A DNA stretch of 64,000 bases. Source: Dermatemys mawii (lineage: Eukaryota > Chordata > Testudines > Dermatemydidae). The notes beneath the pieces were generated by a model. The model searched no databases. It saw nothing but the letters and a program-made list of their open reading frames with translations, and had not been told where the DNA came from. The stretch's first letter is position 1, and each line of letters begins with the position of its first letter. Of this stretch, positions 12,006-24,847 are shown piece after piece. The position numbers and the translations under genes were made by a program. Location: positions 14,480,783 to 14,544,782 of the forward strand of contig ML677366.1 of NCBI GenBank assembly GCA_007922305.1, written 5' to 3'.

Positions 12006-12094
12006 CTGATCCAAAGCCTACTGATGTCAGTGATGGGGTCTTCACTGATGTCAGTGAAGGGGTCTTTCCACTGACTTCCGTGGGCTTTGGATCA
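12006..12094. repeat. Ancient palindrome with internal 24-bp tandem duplication
   Basis: The outer arms 'gatccaaagcctactgatg' and the complement of 'cttccgtgggctttggatc' pair imperfectly. Inside, 'ctgatgtcagtgawggggtc' occurs twice in tandem. It belongs to the dispersed '..gacttc..tggatcaggcc' vocabulary common in sauropsid DNA. Confidence 0.55.
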
Positions 12095-14417
12095 AGCCAT
12101 TAATCCAGTGAGTTTAAAGAAAGTTCCATCCTGTTTCCTGTTTCCTCAGCATGGTGTTCTGACGGTTTGAGGAACAAAATAAAAATAAAAATAATGGCTC
12201 ATATTCCACTGAACTTAACATTGGCCACCCTTTGCAGATACTCCTCCAGGAAGCAGGAGTCGCCGCTTCTCGTTACCTAAGGAGTTGGGAATGAAATTAG
12301 ACCAGTTTCATTTCAAGCCCTTTTCACTCTTTAGGCATCATGGACTAGCATTGTTCTGCCTTGCCTGGACTAAGCAGCAATGGAGCGAGATGTGTACACC
12401 AAAATGGCTAACTTCCCACTGAGTTTATTCCTTTGGCTTTGTACGTTTGTTTATAAGACCTGCACTGGAGATCCAAACTACTTGGCAATGACCGTTCATC
12501 TGGAGGTTAATATTTCCCAATCTACATCAGTTTGAATTATATTAATAAATACAGTTATTACTGAAAAGAGCAGCCTGAACCTTCTGCTGGCAACCTCTCT
12601 CTTGCTGAGCAGAAGGCTCATTTGCCTCACTAAGTAAATTTTGTCATATCGTGCTGAGCAAAATTGATGCAGCTTTCTTTTAAGGGGTAACTTAAATGAA
12701 CTTTGTTGTGACCAATAGTGTGACTGCAGGATTTCTGAGTCAGCTGAATTATTTGTAACAGTCAGCAGGGGAGTAGTAATTCTCCAGCCCAGATCTGACA
12801 GAAGCATGCCATTACAGTTCATCAATCTTCTGGGAAACTGCTTTCCATTTGTAGCTGGTAGTAGAGAGAGACTAAAGTCAAAATGAGAGCATTTGTGATC
12901 TTGTACGTTATGGAGCAATGACAAATTATGGAGTCAGGAATTTTGGCTACTTCCATTTGCCATTCTTTCCATTTTTCTGTGTGGAAATTTTGGTTTCTGG
13001 TTGTCAGGAGTCTTAACGCAACGTGGTATACAGGACCGCGTGCCTCTGCAGTAGTAGCTAGGAAATTGGCCAGTGGTTCTGACCAGCAATAACCTGATGT
13101 ACCTGTGACCCCCAAATTTTGGATTTGTGTGTCTGAAGGAAAAAAGGGAAAACAACAGAGGCAGTAAAAGGGAACTATTTTGGGGAAAAAATGGTTTTCA
13201 GGTGTACTCAAAACATTTTAACTCACAGAACAAGACATGCAACACCTATATTACTTCCTGAGCAATTCATGGGAGATGCTCTTTCCCTTCCCTATCTCAT
13301 CCTAAGGAAAGCAACTGTGCTGTGATGTGCTGTGGAAGGGCCAGCAGTGGCTCAAACTCCGTTGCGTAATGTTAAATTTTGCATTTCCTGCTTTGGCAAC
13401 AGCAGCCAGAAACTCTCCAAAATATTATGAAAGATTAAAATCATGGAAAAAGACTCCATAGCCTATTTGTTGGTTCCAACACAAAGGGAAAATCTCCTGG
13501 ATGATATCTTACATATTTAGGGCTAAATTCTGCCTACCAATGTACAAAGAGAAATCCAATTGACTTCAGTTGGTAAACAATCTGTGAACTTATTCATAAA
13601 AGGTGTAGGGGAAGTAGCTGACAAATGCAGAATGTGGTATCAGTTTAAGTACCAGCAAAGAGATCCATAATCCCAAAATGGTCATTATGACAACATTAGT
13701 CGTCTTAACATTAAACCTCTTTATTCCTTCAAAACCCAAGTGGACCTGCACTCTTAGGGAACTGTTGGCAGTTCTGAGTCTAGAGCCACATGAATTAAAT
13801 AACTGCTTTACACCTATAACAATACAGGAGAAAATAACTCACCAACCAGCATTCTAAACACAGGACTCTTACACTTAAACAAACACCAAGGACGGCACCT
13901 GTTTATATTATTATTTAAAAGGTCGCGAAACAACAGAATTTGTCAATGGGGTGCTGACATGCTGCCTTTGAATTATATAATCCATCAGATGACAGTGCTG
14001 CTTCTGGTCCAGCTCTTGATCCAAGAGTTCATTAAAGAGGAAGTGCATTAAAATGCGTATCTTGTCATTCTGTTTTTAAGTGAAATGGCTGATACTTCCT
14101 CTTGCTATTAAAGAGAGGCAGGACTGGAGAAAACCCTGGCATGGCCAGATTAGATTTCATTGCTCACTTCATTATTTCACTTTGTGCTTTACTCTTAGTA
14201 AGCATGTTGTCCCTGTTGTGTTGGTGAAGCCACGGTAATTCACCTTGCTCTCTTTGGTCACTATTTTGCTCCCTTGAGATCAGGGTCAAAACTCCCCTTG
14301 ACTTCACTTCCACCGGAACTGGTCCTTGCTGAGTATCCGTGCTATAAAATTTACTTCTGAACATCAAAGTTCTCAAAAAACATAAAGGACCTGTCTGTGT
14401 AAATCTGAATCTTTCAG

Positions 14418-14554
14418 CTGAGAGTGGCCAAAGCAGTGGACAATTCCAAGGGAGACCTTCGGAGGTCTGGTCCCAGTGGCAGAGCCAGCATCATAATCAG
14501 CAAAGCAGTGACCAGCATTCTCACCAGCAGCCCACTCAGACTGAAGTCTTCCAA
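14418..14554 (+). CDS. ARNT2: ARNT2 coding exon (second from the end)
   Basis: This 137-bp exon lies between acceptor 'atctttcag' and donor 'ttccaa|gtgagt'. Two bases (CT) complete the split alanine, and 45 codons follow: ESGQSSGQFQGRPSEVW, SQWQSQHHNQQSS, and a His/Gln-rich end ending QTEVFQ. This is the Gln/His-rich activation segment of ARNT2. It differs from mammals, as I recall them, by a few Asn/Ser/Asp and Thr substitutions only. The exon ends on a codon boundary. The strong gtgagt donor and matching phase leave little doubt. Confidence 0.95.
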
Positions 14555-17049
14555 GTGAGTAGAGTCACAGGTTCATTGTGTCTACAGTTGTCACAAGAAA
14601 GTGAAAGTCGTCTTACCCGAACAACAACCTTAGCCAAACTGAGCCAGTGTGGAAACAGTGTAAATGACAAGCACCATCCTTCAGTTTGAGATGTGCTACC
14701 CTCGGGTTTATAGTGATGTTCGCTGGGATTAGGATATCCTTTGTTAGAACCCAAAGCACTTTTTCTGCCAGAGCACAGGAACGTCTGTGATTTAAAATGT
14801 TTTCTCCTTCTTCCTGCTTCCTCAGCACAAGGGCTATGCATTTTAGCGAGTAACCAGTAGGTAGACTGTCCTGGCTAGAAGTCCCTCCTCATAACCTGGT
14901 CTAGATCTGTAAATCCAGCCAGTTAAACTTCGGTCTAATGCCGCTTGAGAAGTCACTGAAGAGAGTAGGCTGTTTCTTCAAAGAAGATACTGACTAAAGA
15001 TTTTTTTAAATGCTCCAACTATCGAGAAGCCATGTGAGTGGCAAATAACCATCCTCAGTTACGTTAGTTATTTTGCACTATTAATTACTGTTATAACTAT
15101 TCATGATAGATGAGCATGGCACTTTATAAGCAAGTAAGTTGATATGGTCCTTTATAATTTGTTTATCATTTAAATTAGATCAAGAACCCAACCAACAAAA
15201 GAGGAGGGTGGATAGTTGTATGCAACGGAAAAGAGAGACATTTATAAACAAAAAGGGCCAGATTCACTGCAAGGCCTTCACCAGTGTAATCTCTGGCACA
15301 GAGCCTCAGCAGCAGAAGTTCCCCAAAGAGGATGGAGATTTCAGCAGCACAAGGCAGCTGCAACTTCCCCTTCTCTGGGTGGCAGTGGGGGATGAAAGAG
15401 CCCTGCAGGTGGCAAGTGAAGCATTAGAAATGTGCAGCATTGACCAGGAACACAGGACTGGCCAAGGCAGCTGGGAAATGTGCTTCTTTGGTTCATCCCA
15501 ACATCCATCTCCACTCTAAGAGATGCAGCGAGTGCACAGATAGATTTAAAGCTTGCCCTCTCTCAGAGTAAATCCTCATTATGTTGCTCTTAGATGAGGG
15601 TAGTTCATCCTCTTGAGGGCAGATGCTTTGAGGCAATTTATCATGTTTCTTGTTTGCTATTTGGATTTTGTTTTATTATGGTACCTCTCTTGCAGCAAAA
15701 TCAAGTTCTGCCAGAGCTTGTTATTGTAAGAGCTGAAAGGACAGCATGATCGTTTTCTGAACAGGAGTTACCTCTTCCCCAGGCTTTGTCTCTGGCTGGG
15801 AAAAGGAGGTTCAGTACTCCCTATGCCTCCTGCAGGGACCATATGTGACTCAGGAGATTTGGGAGCAGTTACCATGAACTCCCCTTATACCAGAGAAATG
15901 CTATTGACTTCCACTCCTTTTTCTGAAATACGTTGAGGCTCATTGACCTGGAGGGAAAGACTTCCAACATTCTTAGGGGAGGTGCAGTCACAATAAACGT
16001 AGCCTTTGCTTACCAGAATGCTGTTCAGAAGAAAGTGAAACCTTCACAGATGTGTGCTGGTACCAGATACATATCAACAGAACTCTGATGGCGAGACTCA
16101 TTCCAATGATCCCAGAGTAGCATGTCAGAAAAGGGGCATGATCCAAATTAAAGGGGGCTCAGTCATGTTAAGAGACACACACATCACATGGTATTTCATG
16201 GCCACTGCTTGCTCATCAGTTCCTTGGATGTCTAGGTTGTGTAAAGGGCGGAAGAGTGATGAGCCAGTGGAGGGCTGAATGCTTCCTTAACAGTGTTGAG
16301 CTTCTGCCACTTCCATTGACTTCAGTGAGGGATGAGGGTGTTCTGCTGTTCTCAGAAGGGTCTCAGGACGCTAGTGAGTCTTTCTGTTCCACAGCACGCA
16401 TTCCCATCCTCTGCATAAAGGCCCTTAGTTGATTTTCCTTTACGCCACACTGAAGAATAACTGAGCCATGTAGACAGACCCCACAAACACATGTTAAAAC
16501 GCTTCGTGTCTTGGTTTCATCAAGGGATGTATGTTACCTATGCTGAGGAAGCGTCACCAGGAAAGGCAAAGCAGCACATGCCTTTGTGTGTACTCTCTGT
16601 TCTGGTTAGAAATGTTTGTTGCTGTTCAGTTTGTTGCGGTCAACAGCCACCAGGAAGCAACTACTACCCCAAACAGCATCCTTGCAGTAGGTTTTATGGG
16701 GTCTCATCATAACAGATGCTGATCCAATATCTTAGCATATTCTCACAAATAACAAATGGTGTATGTTTAGATCAGTGAAGAATGTGCAGTGTGGGGGACA
16801 GTCAGACCTGTGCAGAGGCCAGTATAAAGCCTCTACACACTGCTTAAGTCCTGGTTCAGCCCTTGAAAAAGGACATAAATGAAACTTAAACAGTGCAGAG
16901 GGCTCAGGCTAGCTATCTGCATGGGCTGAATTTCACTTTATTTTTCCAGTCTTTGGCCTTTTCTGGTCTTAAGCTAAAAAAATGAACAAAAAAAGTTAGT
17001 GTCTCGATGGCATATAAAGTGACACTTCACTTTGATTTTCCTTATACAG
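14555..17049 (+). other. ARNT2: ARNT2 last intron
   Basis: 2.5 kb of mostly unique-looking sequence. A 126-codon ORF at 15139-15519 has no recognisable domain. 'Ccagattcactgcaaggcc' near 15257 and 'ccattgacttcagtgagg' near 16313 are ancient repeat fragments. The intron ends 'cttatacag'. Confidence 0.65.
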
Positions 17050-17148
17050 GACATGCTGCCTATGCCGGGGGATCCAACACAAGGCACTGGCAATTACAAC
17101 ATTGAAGATTTTGCTGATTTAGGCATGTTTCCACCATTTTCTGAGTAA
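17050..17148 (+). CDS. ARNT2: ARNT2 last coding exon with stop
   Basis: 99 bp from acceptor 'cttatacag' to TAA at 17146-17148 encode the C-terminal 32 residues: DMLPMPGDPTQGTGNYNIED and then FADLGMFPPFSE. This acidic/aromatic tail closes the transactivation domain and, as far as I recall, is essentially identical to the mammalian protein. Together with the four upstream exons it makes a continuous 212-residue C-terminal part of ARNT2 with no frameshift or early stop. Confidence 0.96.
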   Translation, partial: DMLPMPGDPTQGTGNYNIEDFADLGMFPPFSE

Positions 17149-18470
17149 TTTACAATGCAGACCTGCGAAATGAAGTTCAACAAAACCATTTCAGAGTGGT
17201 TTTGGCTCTGCTTTTCCTGTATTGCATTACTGTAGAATCTCTAATATGAAGTCATGTTTCTCATATTTTGGATAGTGATATAGGAGATTGCTCTCTCCCC
17301 CTTCCGGTGTGTGAGTGCTGATGAAGAAGTTACACCACTTGGTGGTGGTCATTGACATCCATTTTGTATTTTCTTGTCATCTACCTCAGAGATGAAAAAC
17401 TTTGCTTGATTATGAAAAATCTCTGAGTCCTAAATATTTGAATGTGAACAATTCCTAATGCTCCCTTTGAATCGTAAATTTAAAATAGATAATGAAGTAA
17501 CAAAGACTAACAAAGAAAAGGTAAGGTAATGTCCAGTAACAGGGTCTACTGTTCAGTTTCAATGCCTTGCTTTAATCTTAAATCTCTGAAAACAGACTCA
17601 GTAGTCTGATTTCTTTGATTCTTGAAATTTTTAGGTCAGTTTGACTGTGAGATTATACGGCATAATATAGTCCACTCTGACCAGAAGATTCAGCACCTTT
17701 TTTCCCTTCTCTTAACCCAGTTAAACTTGAATATGTGTACATTTTAATACTGTATGTATATCTTGTGTTGTATAATGTGATTTCCTGTATTGGTAGGGGG
17801 TGGTTTTTTACATATAAAATGGGTCCATTCCAGAGTATACCGAAAGGGGTGACAGTGTATCACAGAACTTAAATATGGCAAGATTCTGCATCACTGTACT
17901 GAGAAATAACACTAATTGGTTAATTCTGGTCATTCTGATTTGTACCATCTATTTATGCAAGCTGCTGTTCTTTTTTTTTTATTGAATTTATTGAGACCTA
18001 TATTTCTATAATTTTCTCACTACCTTTTTTTATTTTTTGCCTTCTGTTACTGCATCCCCCCAAAAATCCTTTTATAAAATGACTGTACAACATATCAAGA
18101 ATACCATTTCAGCACCAGCTGCATTTCCTGTCTGTGAACCCCTTTAGTATATCTTTTGACAGTTAAAAAGGGTGCCCTGTTACAACAGAGTCATCTAGGC
18201 TCATTTACTGAGAGCAATGAGCTAGTTTGTTTCATGTGCCAAACAATGTTGTTAAAACTAATTTGTAGTAGGAACCCACCAGTCAAGCCATTGTCTGCCA
18301 AAAACACAGTGGAGTTAACTTGAATTTCCACTTGCATGCTAAATTGCTGAGCATCGACCTACTTCTGTTAAACCCACTGTATAAGGGTTTCAGTTCACTG
18401 GGCATTTTGGAGACTTGGCCTGTCCAGAAGGGTGCATGCTTTTCCATGGCTTGGAGTCTTGCATCTTGGC
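17149..18470 (+). other. ARNT2: ARNT2 3' UTR, distal end uncertain
   Basis: AT-rich, repeat-free sequence directly after the stop, as expected for a 3' UTR. I found no convincing AATAAA plus GT-rich site before the CR1 at 18475. AATAAA-like motifs occur farther on (about 19157, 19398 and 19919), so the UTR may run through the CR1. The boundary given is only the start of the repeat. Confidence 0.5.
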
Positions 18471-18474
18471 ATCT

Positions 18475-18981
18475 AAGAACATAAGAAAGGCTGTACTGGG
18501 TCAGACCAAAGGTTCATCTAGCCCAATAGCCTGTCTACCGACAGTGGCCAATACCCAGAGTGAATGAACCTAACAAGTAAAGATCAAGTGATCTCTCTCC
18601 TGCCATCCATCACCCCCCTCTGACAAACAGAGGCTAGGGACACCATTCCTTACCCAGCCTGGCTAATACCATTAATGGACTTAGCCTCCATGAATTTATC
18701 CAGTTCTCTTTTAAACCCTGTTATAGTCCTAGCCTTCACAGCCTTCTTAGGCAAGGAGTTCCACAGGTTGACTGTGCGCTATGTGAAGAAGAACTTCCTT
18801 TTATTTGTTTTAAACCTGCTGCCCACTAATTTCAATGGGTGGCCCCTAGTTCTGCTATTATGGGAACAAGTAAATAACTTTTCCTTATTCACTTTCTCCA
18901 AGCCACTCATAATTTTATATACCTCTATCATATCCCCCCGTGGTCTCCTCTTTTCCAAGCTAAAAAGTCCTAGCCTCTTTA
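18475..18981 (-). mobile_element. CR1 LINE 3' end, antisense, cut by an assembly gap
   Basis: It begins 'taagaacataagaaaggctg', then 'ctgggtcagaccaaaggttc', and runs through 'cagttctcttttaaaccctg' to 'aaaaagtcctagcctcttt' at the N-run. This is the reverse complement of the CR1 3' region. The sequence after the gap is not CR1. Confidence 0.85.
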
Positions 18982-18991
18982 NNNNNNNNNN
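18982..18991. other. Assembly gap (10 N)
   Basis: Ten undetermined bases. The CR1 on the left stops here, so the true gap size is unknown. Confidence 0.95.
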
Positions 18992-20240
18992 TCAGATTCG
19001 GTAGTATTCTGACCAACAAAACTTCCAGACCTGACTCCCAAACTCGTATTTAGACACCTAAATACAAGTGGCCTGGTTTTCACAGTTCCCTCAATATTCG
19101 TGTCACATTTCAGGAAATATTAGTCTGTTGGGTTCCTCATTCTCTTCTCCCAACTGGGTGTAACTAGGACAAATAAAGGGTGAATTCCTCCATCCATTAA
19201 CTCTATGGAAAAATTTCTATCTATTTGGGGACTGAAATTAAACACTGGTAATATACAAAATGTGCCAGTTTTTTAAATTGTCAACCAAGGGCCCACACAC
19301 CAAAAATACACACGTTGAGTGCAATAACCATTATTGCTGCGGCAAAATGTAGAGGTCTAAGTATCTGTACACATTGCAGCCACAGTTTTCATGTGCAAAT
19401 AAAGATAATACAGCTGCTGTTCAGAACACTGTCCCAGCATACATATCCTATATAGGAAACCCCCTTGTTAGCTTTTGCTGGTGGAAAGTGCTTCTATCCT
19501 AGTTCTTAACACAGATTCCCATTTTCAGCTAAGAATGTAGCTTTTAAATAACTGCAACACCCTCAAGAACCAGATGGGTTTAAATTAAACAACAGGAGAG
19601 AAGTTGAATTAGTTTGGTGCGCCCAACCACCCCCAAAATTGAGAGTGGTTCACAACATTTTAACCCCATGAGGGTTGCCCATCCCTAATAACTACTGCCC
19701 TCTTCTTGCTCGTGGTCCAAAACAGTTCTGTGTGTGGCCTAACAGGCAGGTAGCTTTTGGTCTTCAAAATAAAATCATTGGATAGTATTTTCTACTTAAA
19801 CATGGAATTACTGGCTAGACAGTCAGATGCATTATCTCTAAGGAACAAACATTTCTAAGGCCTCTGCTACTGCTGTGTTTGTGTGGTCAAGCAAATGGCT
19901 AAGACCACTGGCTTGCAAAATAAACGTACAGGACAAAATCTCCCACCAATACAGGCACAACCCACATTGCTTCAGAGTATGCATCTGAGGGCAGAAACTG
20001 GCTCATAATACTTTCAAACATATTAAGAGAGGGAATTAGTGGAATTTATGCCAAAAAAAGATCTCCTCTCCTCCTTCAAAACTCTCTCACTTTATGTACC
20101 TTTCAACTCACCCAGGCCTAAATGTGGGACAGTGTGTGGCAAAGACCCAAATTGAGGGATACAAAAAAAAGGACAATAGACTTTAAACATTGTGGAATTC
20201 CTTTCTTAGTGTCAAATGGTTGCTCGCTCTGTCTTATCTC
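18992..20240. other. Intergenic / possible distal ARNT2 3' UTR
   Basis: A weak ancient repeat fragment lies at about 19040-19110 ('gacacctaaatacaagtggcctgg'). Otherwise the stretch is unique-looking, with AATAAA-like motifs. No gene was seen. Confidence 0.45.
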
Positions 20241-20302
20241 AGGCTACATCTATACTTCAAGCTAGGGCATTACCCCCTTGGCTAGTAGTGTATATGTAGC
20301 CT
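20241..20302. repeat. 62-bp minimal fold-back element
   Basis: The ends aggctacatctatact and the complement of agtgtatatgtagcct pair 14 of 16. The interior 'aagctagggc..ttggctag' is also partly self-complementary. It is probably a deletion derivative of a MITE. Confidence 0.55.
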
Positions 20303-20344
20303 TAGTGTCATGGTTCTTTATTTCTAGTGTAAACAATTCTCAAA

Positions 20345-20605
20345 CCATAGAAGTCTGTCGACAATGGCCAATGCCAAGTGCCCCCCGGGAGTATGAACAG
20401 AACAGGTAATTATCAAGTGATCGATTCCCTGTCACTCATTCCCAGTTTCTAGCAAACAGAGACTAGAGACACCATCCCTACCCATCCTGGCTAATAGCCA
20501 TTGATGGACCTATTCTCCGTGAATGTATCTAGCTCTTTTCTGAACCCTGTTATAGTCTTGGCCTTCACAACATCCTCTGGCAAGGAGTTCCACAGATTCA
20601 CAAGG
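20345..20605 (-). mobile_element. CR1 LINE 3' end, antisense
   Basis: 'Tgtcgacaatggccaatgcc', 'aatagccattgatggaccta' and 'gcaaggagttccacagattc' correspond to CR1 3' sequence seen at 18.5 and 57.7 kb. The extreme 3' end is missing. Confidence 0.8.
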
Positions 20606-22599
20606 GCCTGACCCTCTCCATATGTGCTGTGGAGAACACATTACAGCAAAGGGAGTGGCTAGAAGAAGAGGCTTGCACCAAAGCAGGCCAGTCACAATCC
20701 CTCCCTGAACTCTCCCAGGGGCGATGTGGCTCTGCACTGTCCCCAAAGCAGGGACCTTGAAGACACAATCTAGCCCTTACTTAACCAAAAAAAGAAAAGT
20801 GCTTTTGGACTTTTGCCTAACAAGGCCCAACTAACGACAGCCCCTCTCTCACTGATGCCCAAGCACAGCTGCCATAATGGATGGCCTTTCCAATCAGCTG
20901 GGACTTATCCCAGGTGGCTTCCTCTAACAAATAGCACTTGATCATCAAACTCAACCCCTGAAGATTCACACCTCGCCTGAAAAAGAAAAAAATTTCCTCT
21001 TGCTGAAGGATGTCAGGCTCAAAATGTTCAAGTGAAACAGGACTGACTCTTATTCCAGACAGCCCCCACACTTGAAGATTAAGTGCCCAGAAAGAAAGTT
21101 CTCTCAAAGGATTTATTTTGTTTCACTTTAGTTTATTACATTTTTCAACTTCTAAAAAAAAGGCCATAAGGGCATATTCGAAATGATGAAATTCCTGCAT
21201 AAAAACTGATTTTTTAAAAAAAATTTTTTAGATTCTCAGTAAAGTGGTGCAATGCCATTAAATTATAGTTCTATTGATTACATGAAGATTCTTAAACTGA
21301 AGCAGTACTGAGATGGAATGTGTTCAACTTCTTAACATATTCTTCATGGCCTTTGTGGTCTGAGGTCAGTGACCTAATTTGGGAGTTAATGGATATTGTT
21401 GCTTCAAATTATTTTCGTTCTAAATATTAATCAGATTATGTTGGTTGACCTAAATTTGCAGATCCTGCTGAGGGACTGTGCTGACCTACCAAATCTGACC
21501 TGGATATATCTTTTGACTAATGAAATACAGTAGTAAACTTACAGAAGCAAGTATAATTTATAAGAATAAACCTAGAAGGAAAACCTAATTCAGTGTAGCA
21601 GAGATACTATCAGTTATAGAGTGCCATAGCTGTGCAGAAGAGCTCTGTGTAAATTCAAAGCATGTCTCTTTCACCAGTTAGTCTAATAAAAGATAGCTCG
21701 CCCACCTTGTCTCTCTCTATATAGGCATGACACTTCTACACCAGACTTGCAACATTCTGCATAGCCACTAAGCTGGGGCAAGGAATTACTTTTGATGGGC
21801 ATGTAAAATTTCATTCATTTTTTCTTCATCGTTGTGATGGCAAAGGGCAGCTGAGCACATAGTGTGGTTATGCTGGTAAACGGTCACGATGATTATTTGC
21901 AAGGCTGCTTTAAGCTACACATTTTGCTGATTTCTACCGCAATGTCTTCATCGCGGAGATTACGCTGAGCCACATTAATGTTAATGTCAGATATTTAAAC
22001 GGTAAAATCAAGACTCGGCCAGCATAAGGCAGCTCGTTTTTAGTAGAGCTGGAAGTAACAGATGCCAGATTCTTATTTTGTTTTTCTCCAGCTGTAGAAT
22101 TTTTTTTTCTACTTGCCCATCATCCCAGACTGTATGTTACAGAGCTGTTCAAGAAACTGGAGCTAAGCATCTAGCTACAAATCCCATTAACAATTCCTGT
22201 TTTCTAAGACTGAGCTAAAGATTCCCTCCAGGCTAAAACTTCCTTGCCATTTAGATCCACAGCCCAGAAGAAAAATGCGTCTTTAGAAACAATGTGGTGA
22301 AAGGCTTTTCAGAGTTTTCTTGTTTTTTAATAAGTAAAAATGAACCAAAAGCTCCATTTGTGAAGTTTCAGAAAATCTTTGTTCTTAGCTAAAAAATCAG
22401 TTTATTTCCTCTGTATAGACCTAGAGATGGGGCTGACCAAAACCGCACAACACTCGCATCATTTGGGCAGTGGGGCCAGAAGTGAGGATTTGGAAGCCAG
22501 ATATTAATTGCACGGCTGGTCTGTGGTCCTAACTCCCACATGTGTTGAGCTGTTGATCAGCACAGCTGCGGGGTGGTGGAGGCAAAACTAAATCACTTT
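20606..22599. other. Intergenic, sparse features
   Basis: There is no gene here. At 21681-21735 'taataaaagatagctcgccc' and 'accttgtctctct' form a fragment of the repeat family found complete at 56465-56580. A poly-A/poly-T stretch lies near 21212-21231. Confidence 0.5.
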
Positions 22600-22972
22600 G
22601 AGTATGTCTACTCTGCATGCTGAGCCTAATCTGTCTCAGAGTTGAACCCACGTCCTCCTTCTGTCCACCCACCAATCAGTCTGATCTGGGTCAGCAAGCA
22701 CTCAAGACCTGGGTCCTAGGACCAGCTAGAAGGGTGGGTCAGAGTCAAAGTATTGCAGTGACTCAGGTCCAAGCCCTGTCGTTTTTGCAGTGTGGACACA
22801 AGTCAAGCTGCAGAGCTAAATCAGGAGAGCTGCACAGTGCAGTATGGATGCGTTAGCATGGCTGTGAGACCAGGTCCAGCGATTGTAAGCAGTGCAGTGT
22901 GGATGTTCAAGCTCAGGCTTGGAAACATAACCTAGGTCCCATAGACCAGGGTTTATAAAACAGTGCAGCTAT
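22600..22972. repeat. Decayed MITE ('gtctactctgca' type)
   Basis: It starts 'gagtatgtctactctgcatg', contains 'tgcagtgtggacacaag' and 'gcagtgtggatgttcaagc', and ends near 'gggtttataaaacagtgcag'. The vocabulary and layout match the element at 6712-6964. It is strongly decayed. Confidence 0.55.
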
Positions 22973-24609
22973 ATCATTTTATACTCTCTCAGATCCTGCA
23001 CTAGGTGAGGAAACTAGGCCATCTCCTGGAGCAAGTGAGTGCAGCCACGGGGCTGCTTTAGCTACCCTGATTGGAATGGACCCCAAAGGACTGTTCTGAC
23101 GGGCAGGGAACAGCTGAGCACATTGCATTCCAGCTCTACTCCCTCTAGGCCCTGTCATGTCCCTTTTCCATACCAAGATACCCCTGACTCTCCTGGTAGT
23201 CTGAAGATGGGGCCTGGGTGGCCTAACGCTAGCCATGCTGGCTTTATACATTTCACAGCAGGGTAATCCTCTGAAGCAAAGTGACCTTACAGGGAGCAGA
23301 TGATCAGGCCCCAAATCCTTAAAATGGCCCCAAACAAAATCCCCTGGAGTTGTAGGGGGCTTTCTAATCCAGATCTGTATTTAACACGCAAGGCCGATCC
23401 ACCCCAATCTGTTTGAGTGGCTATACTTTTTTATTACTTTCCCAGAGAAGAGAACACTTATGAAGAAGAAACAAACCAACCAGCTGTAACTTGAATTAGG
23501 TATTTTTCCTGGGTATTGTCCAATAATCCATCAAATAAAACCGTTTTCATGGCACACTAAAACACAAGTACAGTAGTTACCAGCCCTGAAGAGTGGGAGA
23601 AGAAGCAAACGAAGGTTATTAGTGGGCTAGAGAACAATTTAGCTTCCAGCAAGTGCCTCCTACAGTTGGATTACTTTAATCAGCTGTACCCAGAAGCTAT
23701 ATGGAGCGGTTTCCACACAGTTATATAATACTGTCTTTCTGGCTCAGAAGTTTAGCCTACTGAACAATCTCCATGCTATGCTATGCAAAATGGAACACCC
23801 AATTCAAAGTTACGAGACTCAGAATAACACTGTCAGGATGTTATTCAACCTACATACAACCTCAGCCAATGTCAGTATAGAGGCTCACTTCAGCAAAGCT
23901 TAGATCCCATTGACCTCAGTAGGATTTAGGCACGTGTTTAAATGCTTTTCTGAATCTGGACCATAATTATTTATAAATGAGATGAGACTTAATATAACCA
24001 CAACTCAGAGTCACTGAGTAAACAATGCACCAGGCATCTGACATAGCTGCTAGTGACAGTCAATCTGCAGGGAGCATGGCTCGGGAATGAATAATGAGAA
24101 TCACATTTGGTAAAAAATGGAGTTGGAACAGTCCAGGGTAGACGTCTGTGGTCACTCTGTGGCTTCTGCACTCTCACTGCCTGACAAGAGTTTACTAGCT
24201 TAATGATTAAAATTTTTAGCACCTTAGTGTGCATTGTTGATTTTTCCCCTGTTCCTTTTTGTATCATGTGCAGTTCTAGGCTAAATATTGTCACTGAAAT
24301 GGGCTGGTTTTACAGTTCACAAGAACTTTGCAAAACTAGAATGATTTTTACTTTCTTTTGCTGTGAAGAGGAATGCAAGCATGTTGTGGCAAATGTCCAA
24401 TCAATTATTTAAATTTGGGGCTGGGTTGCTTAGCTGTGATTGGTCACATATACATTATTTCAAAGTCCCCGTTCAGCTGAGTCCAGCCTAAGAGATGTGG
24501 ATATGGATGAAAAGAATGAAATGGAGTCACTGTTGTCCTTCACTGTACAGATTTAGGGGTGTATTTCTTACCCTCTGAACCACACAAGGCTCCCACTAAG
24601 TAAATCCAC
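22973..24609. other. Intergenic, no gene seen
   Basis: An ancient palindrome fragment lies at about 23875-23962 ('gatcccattgacctcagtag ... tttctgaatctggacc'). The 111-codon ORF at 22979-23314 (-) has no recognisable product. Confidence 0.5.
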
Positions 24610-24847
24610 TCCAGAAAGTTCCCTATTTCTACAGCACTTTGCATCTTCAAAGCACATTGCAGACATTTATCTTCACAACATCCCTGTGAGCTAAGTAGGT
24701 AAGTATGGAGATATTGATAGGGAAATTGACATGCAGCAGGGTAAGTAACTTGGCCAAGGCTACAAAGCAAATCAGTGGCTGACTGGAATTACAATTTAGG
24801 AGTTCTGACTCTTAGGTGTATGTTCAATCCACTAGACCACCTGCCTC
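24610..24847 (-). repeat. MIR/CORE-type SINE, antisense, nearly full length
   Basis: 'Cagcactttgcatcttcaaa', 'cctgtgagctaagtaggtaa', 'taacttggccaaggctacaa', then 'gactggaattac..' and 'ttcaatccactagacca' follow the order of a tRNA-headed CORE-SINE read in reverse. The tRNA-like head is at the right, where it abuts the CR1 at 24848. Confidence 0.7.

Larger units (their letters stand above)
9245..14417 (+). other. ARNT2: ARNT2 intron
   Basis: This is the largest intron in the window (5.2 kb). It contains a CR1 fragment at 10375-10795, an ancient palindrome at 12006-12094, a poly(A) run near 10220, and an ancient 'tccaattgacttcag' fragment near 13550. Several 60-140-codon ORFs (for example 12496-13211 on -) have no recognisable product. 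I saw no extra exon. Confidence 0.7.

Noticed and set aside
15139..15519. 126-codon ORF in the last ARNT2 intron
   Set aside because: No domain or splice sites that keep the ARNT2 frame; it overlaps an ancient repeat fragment.
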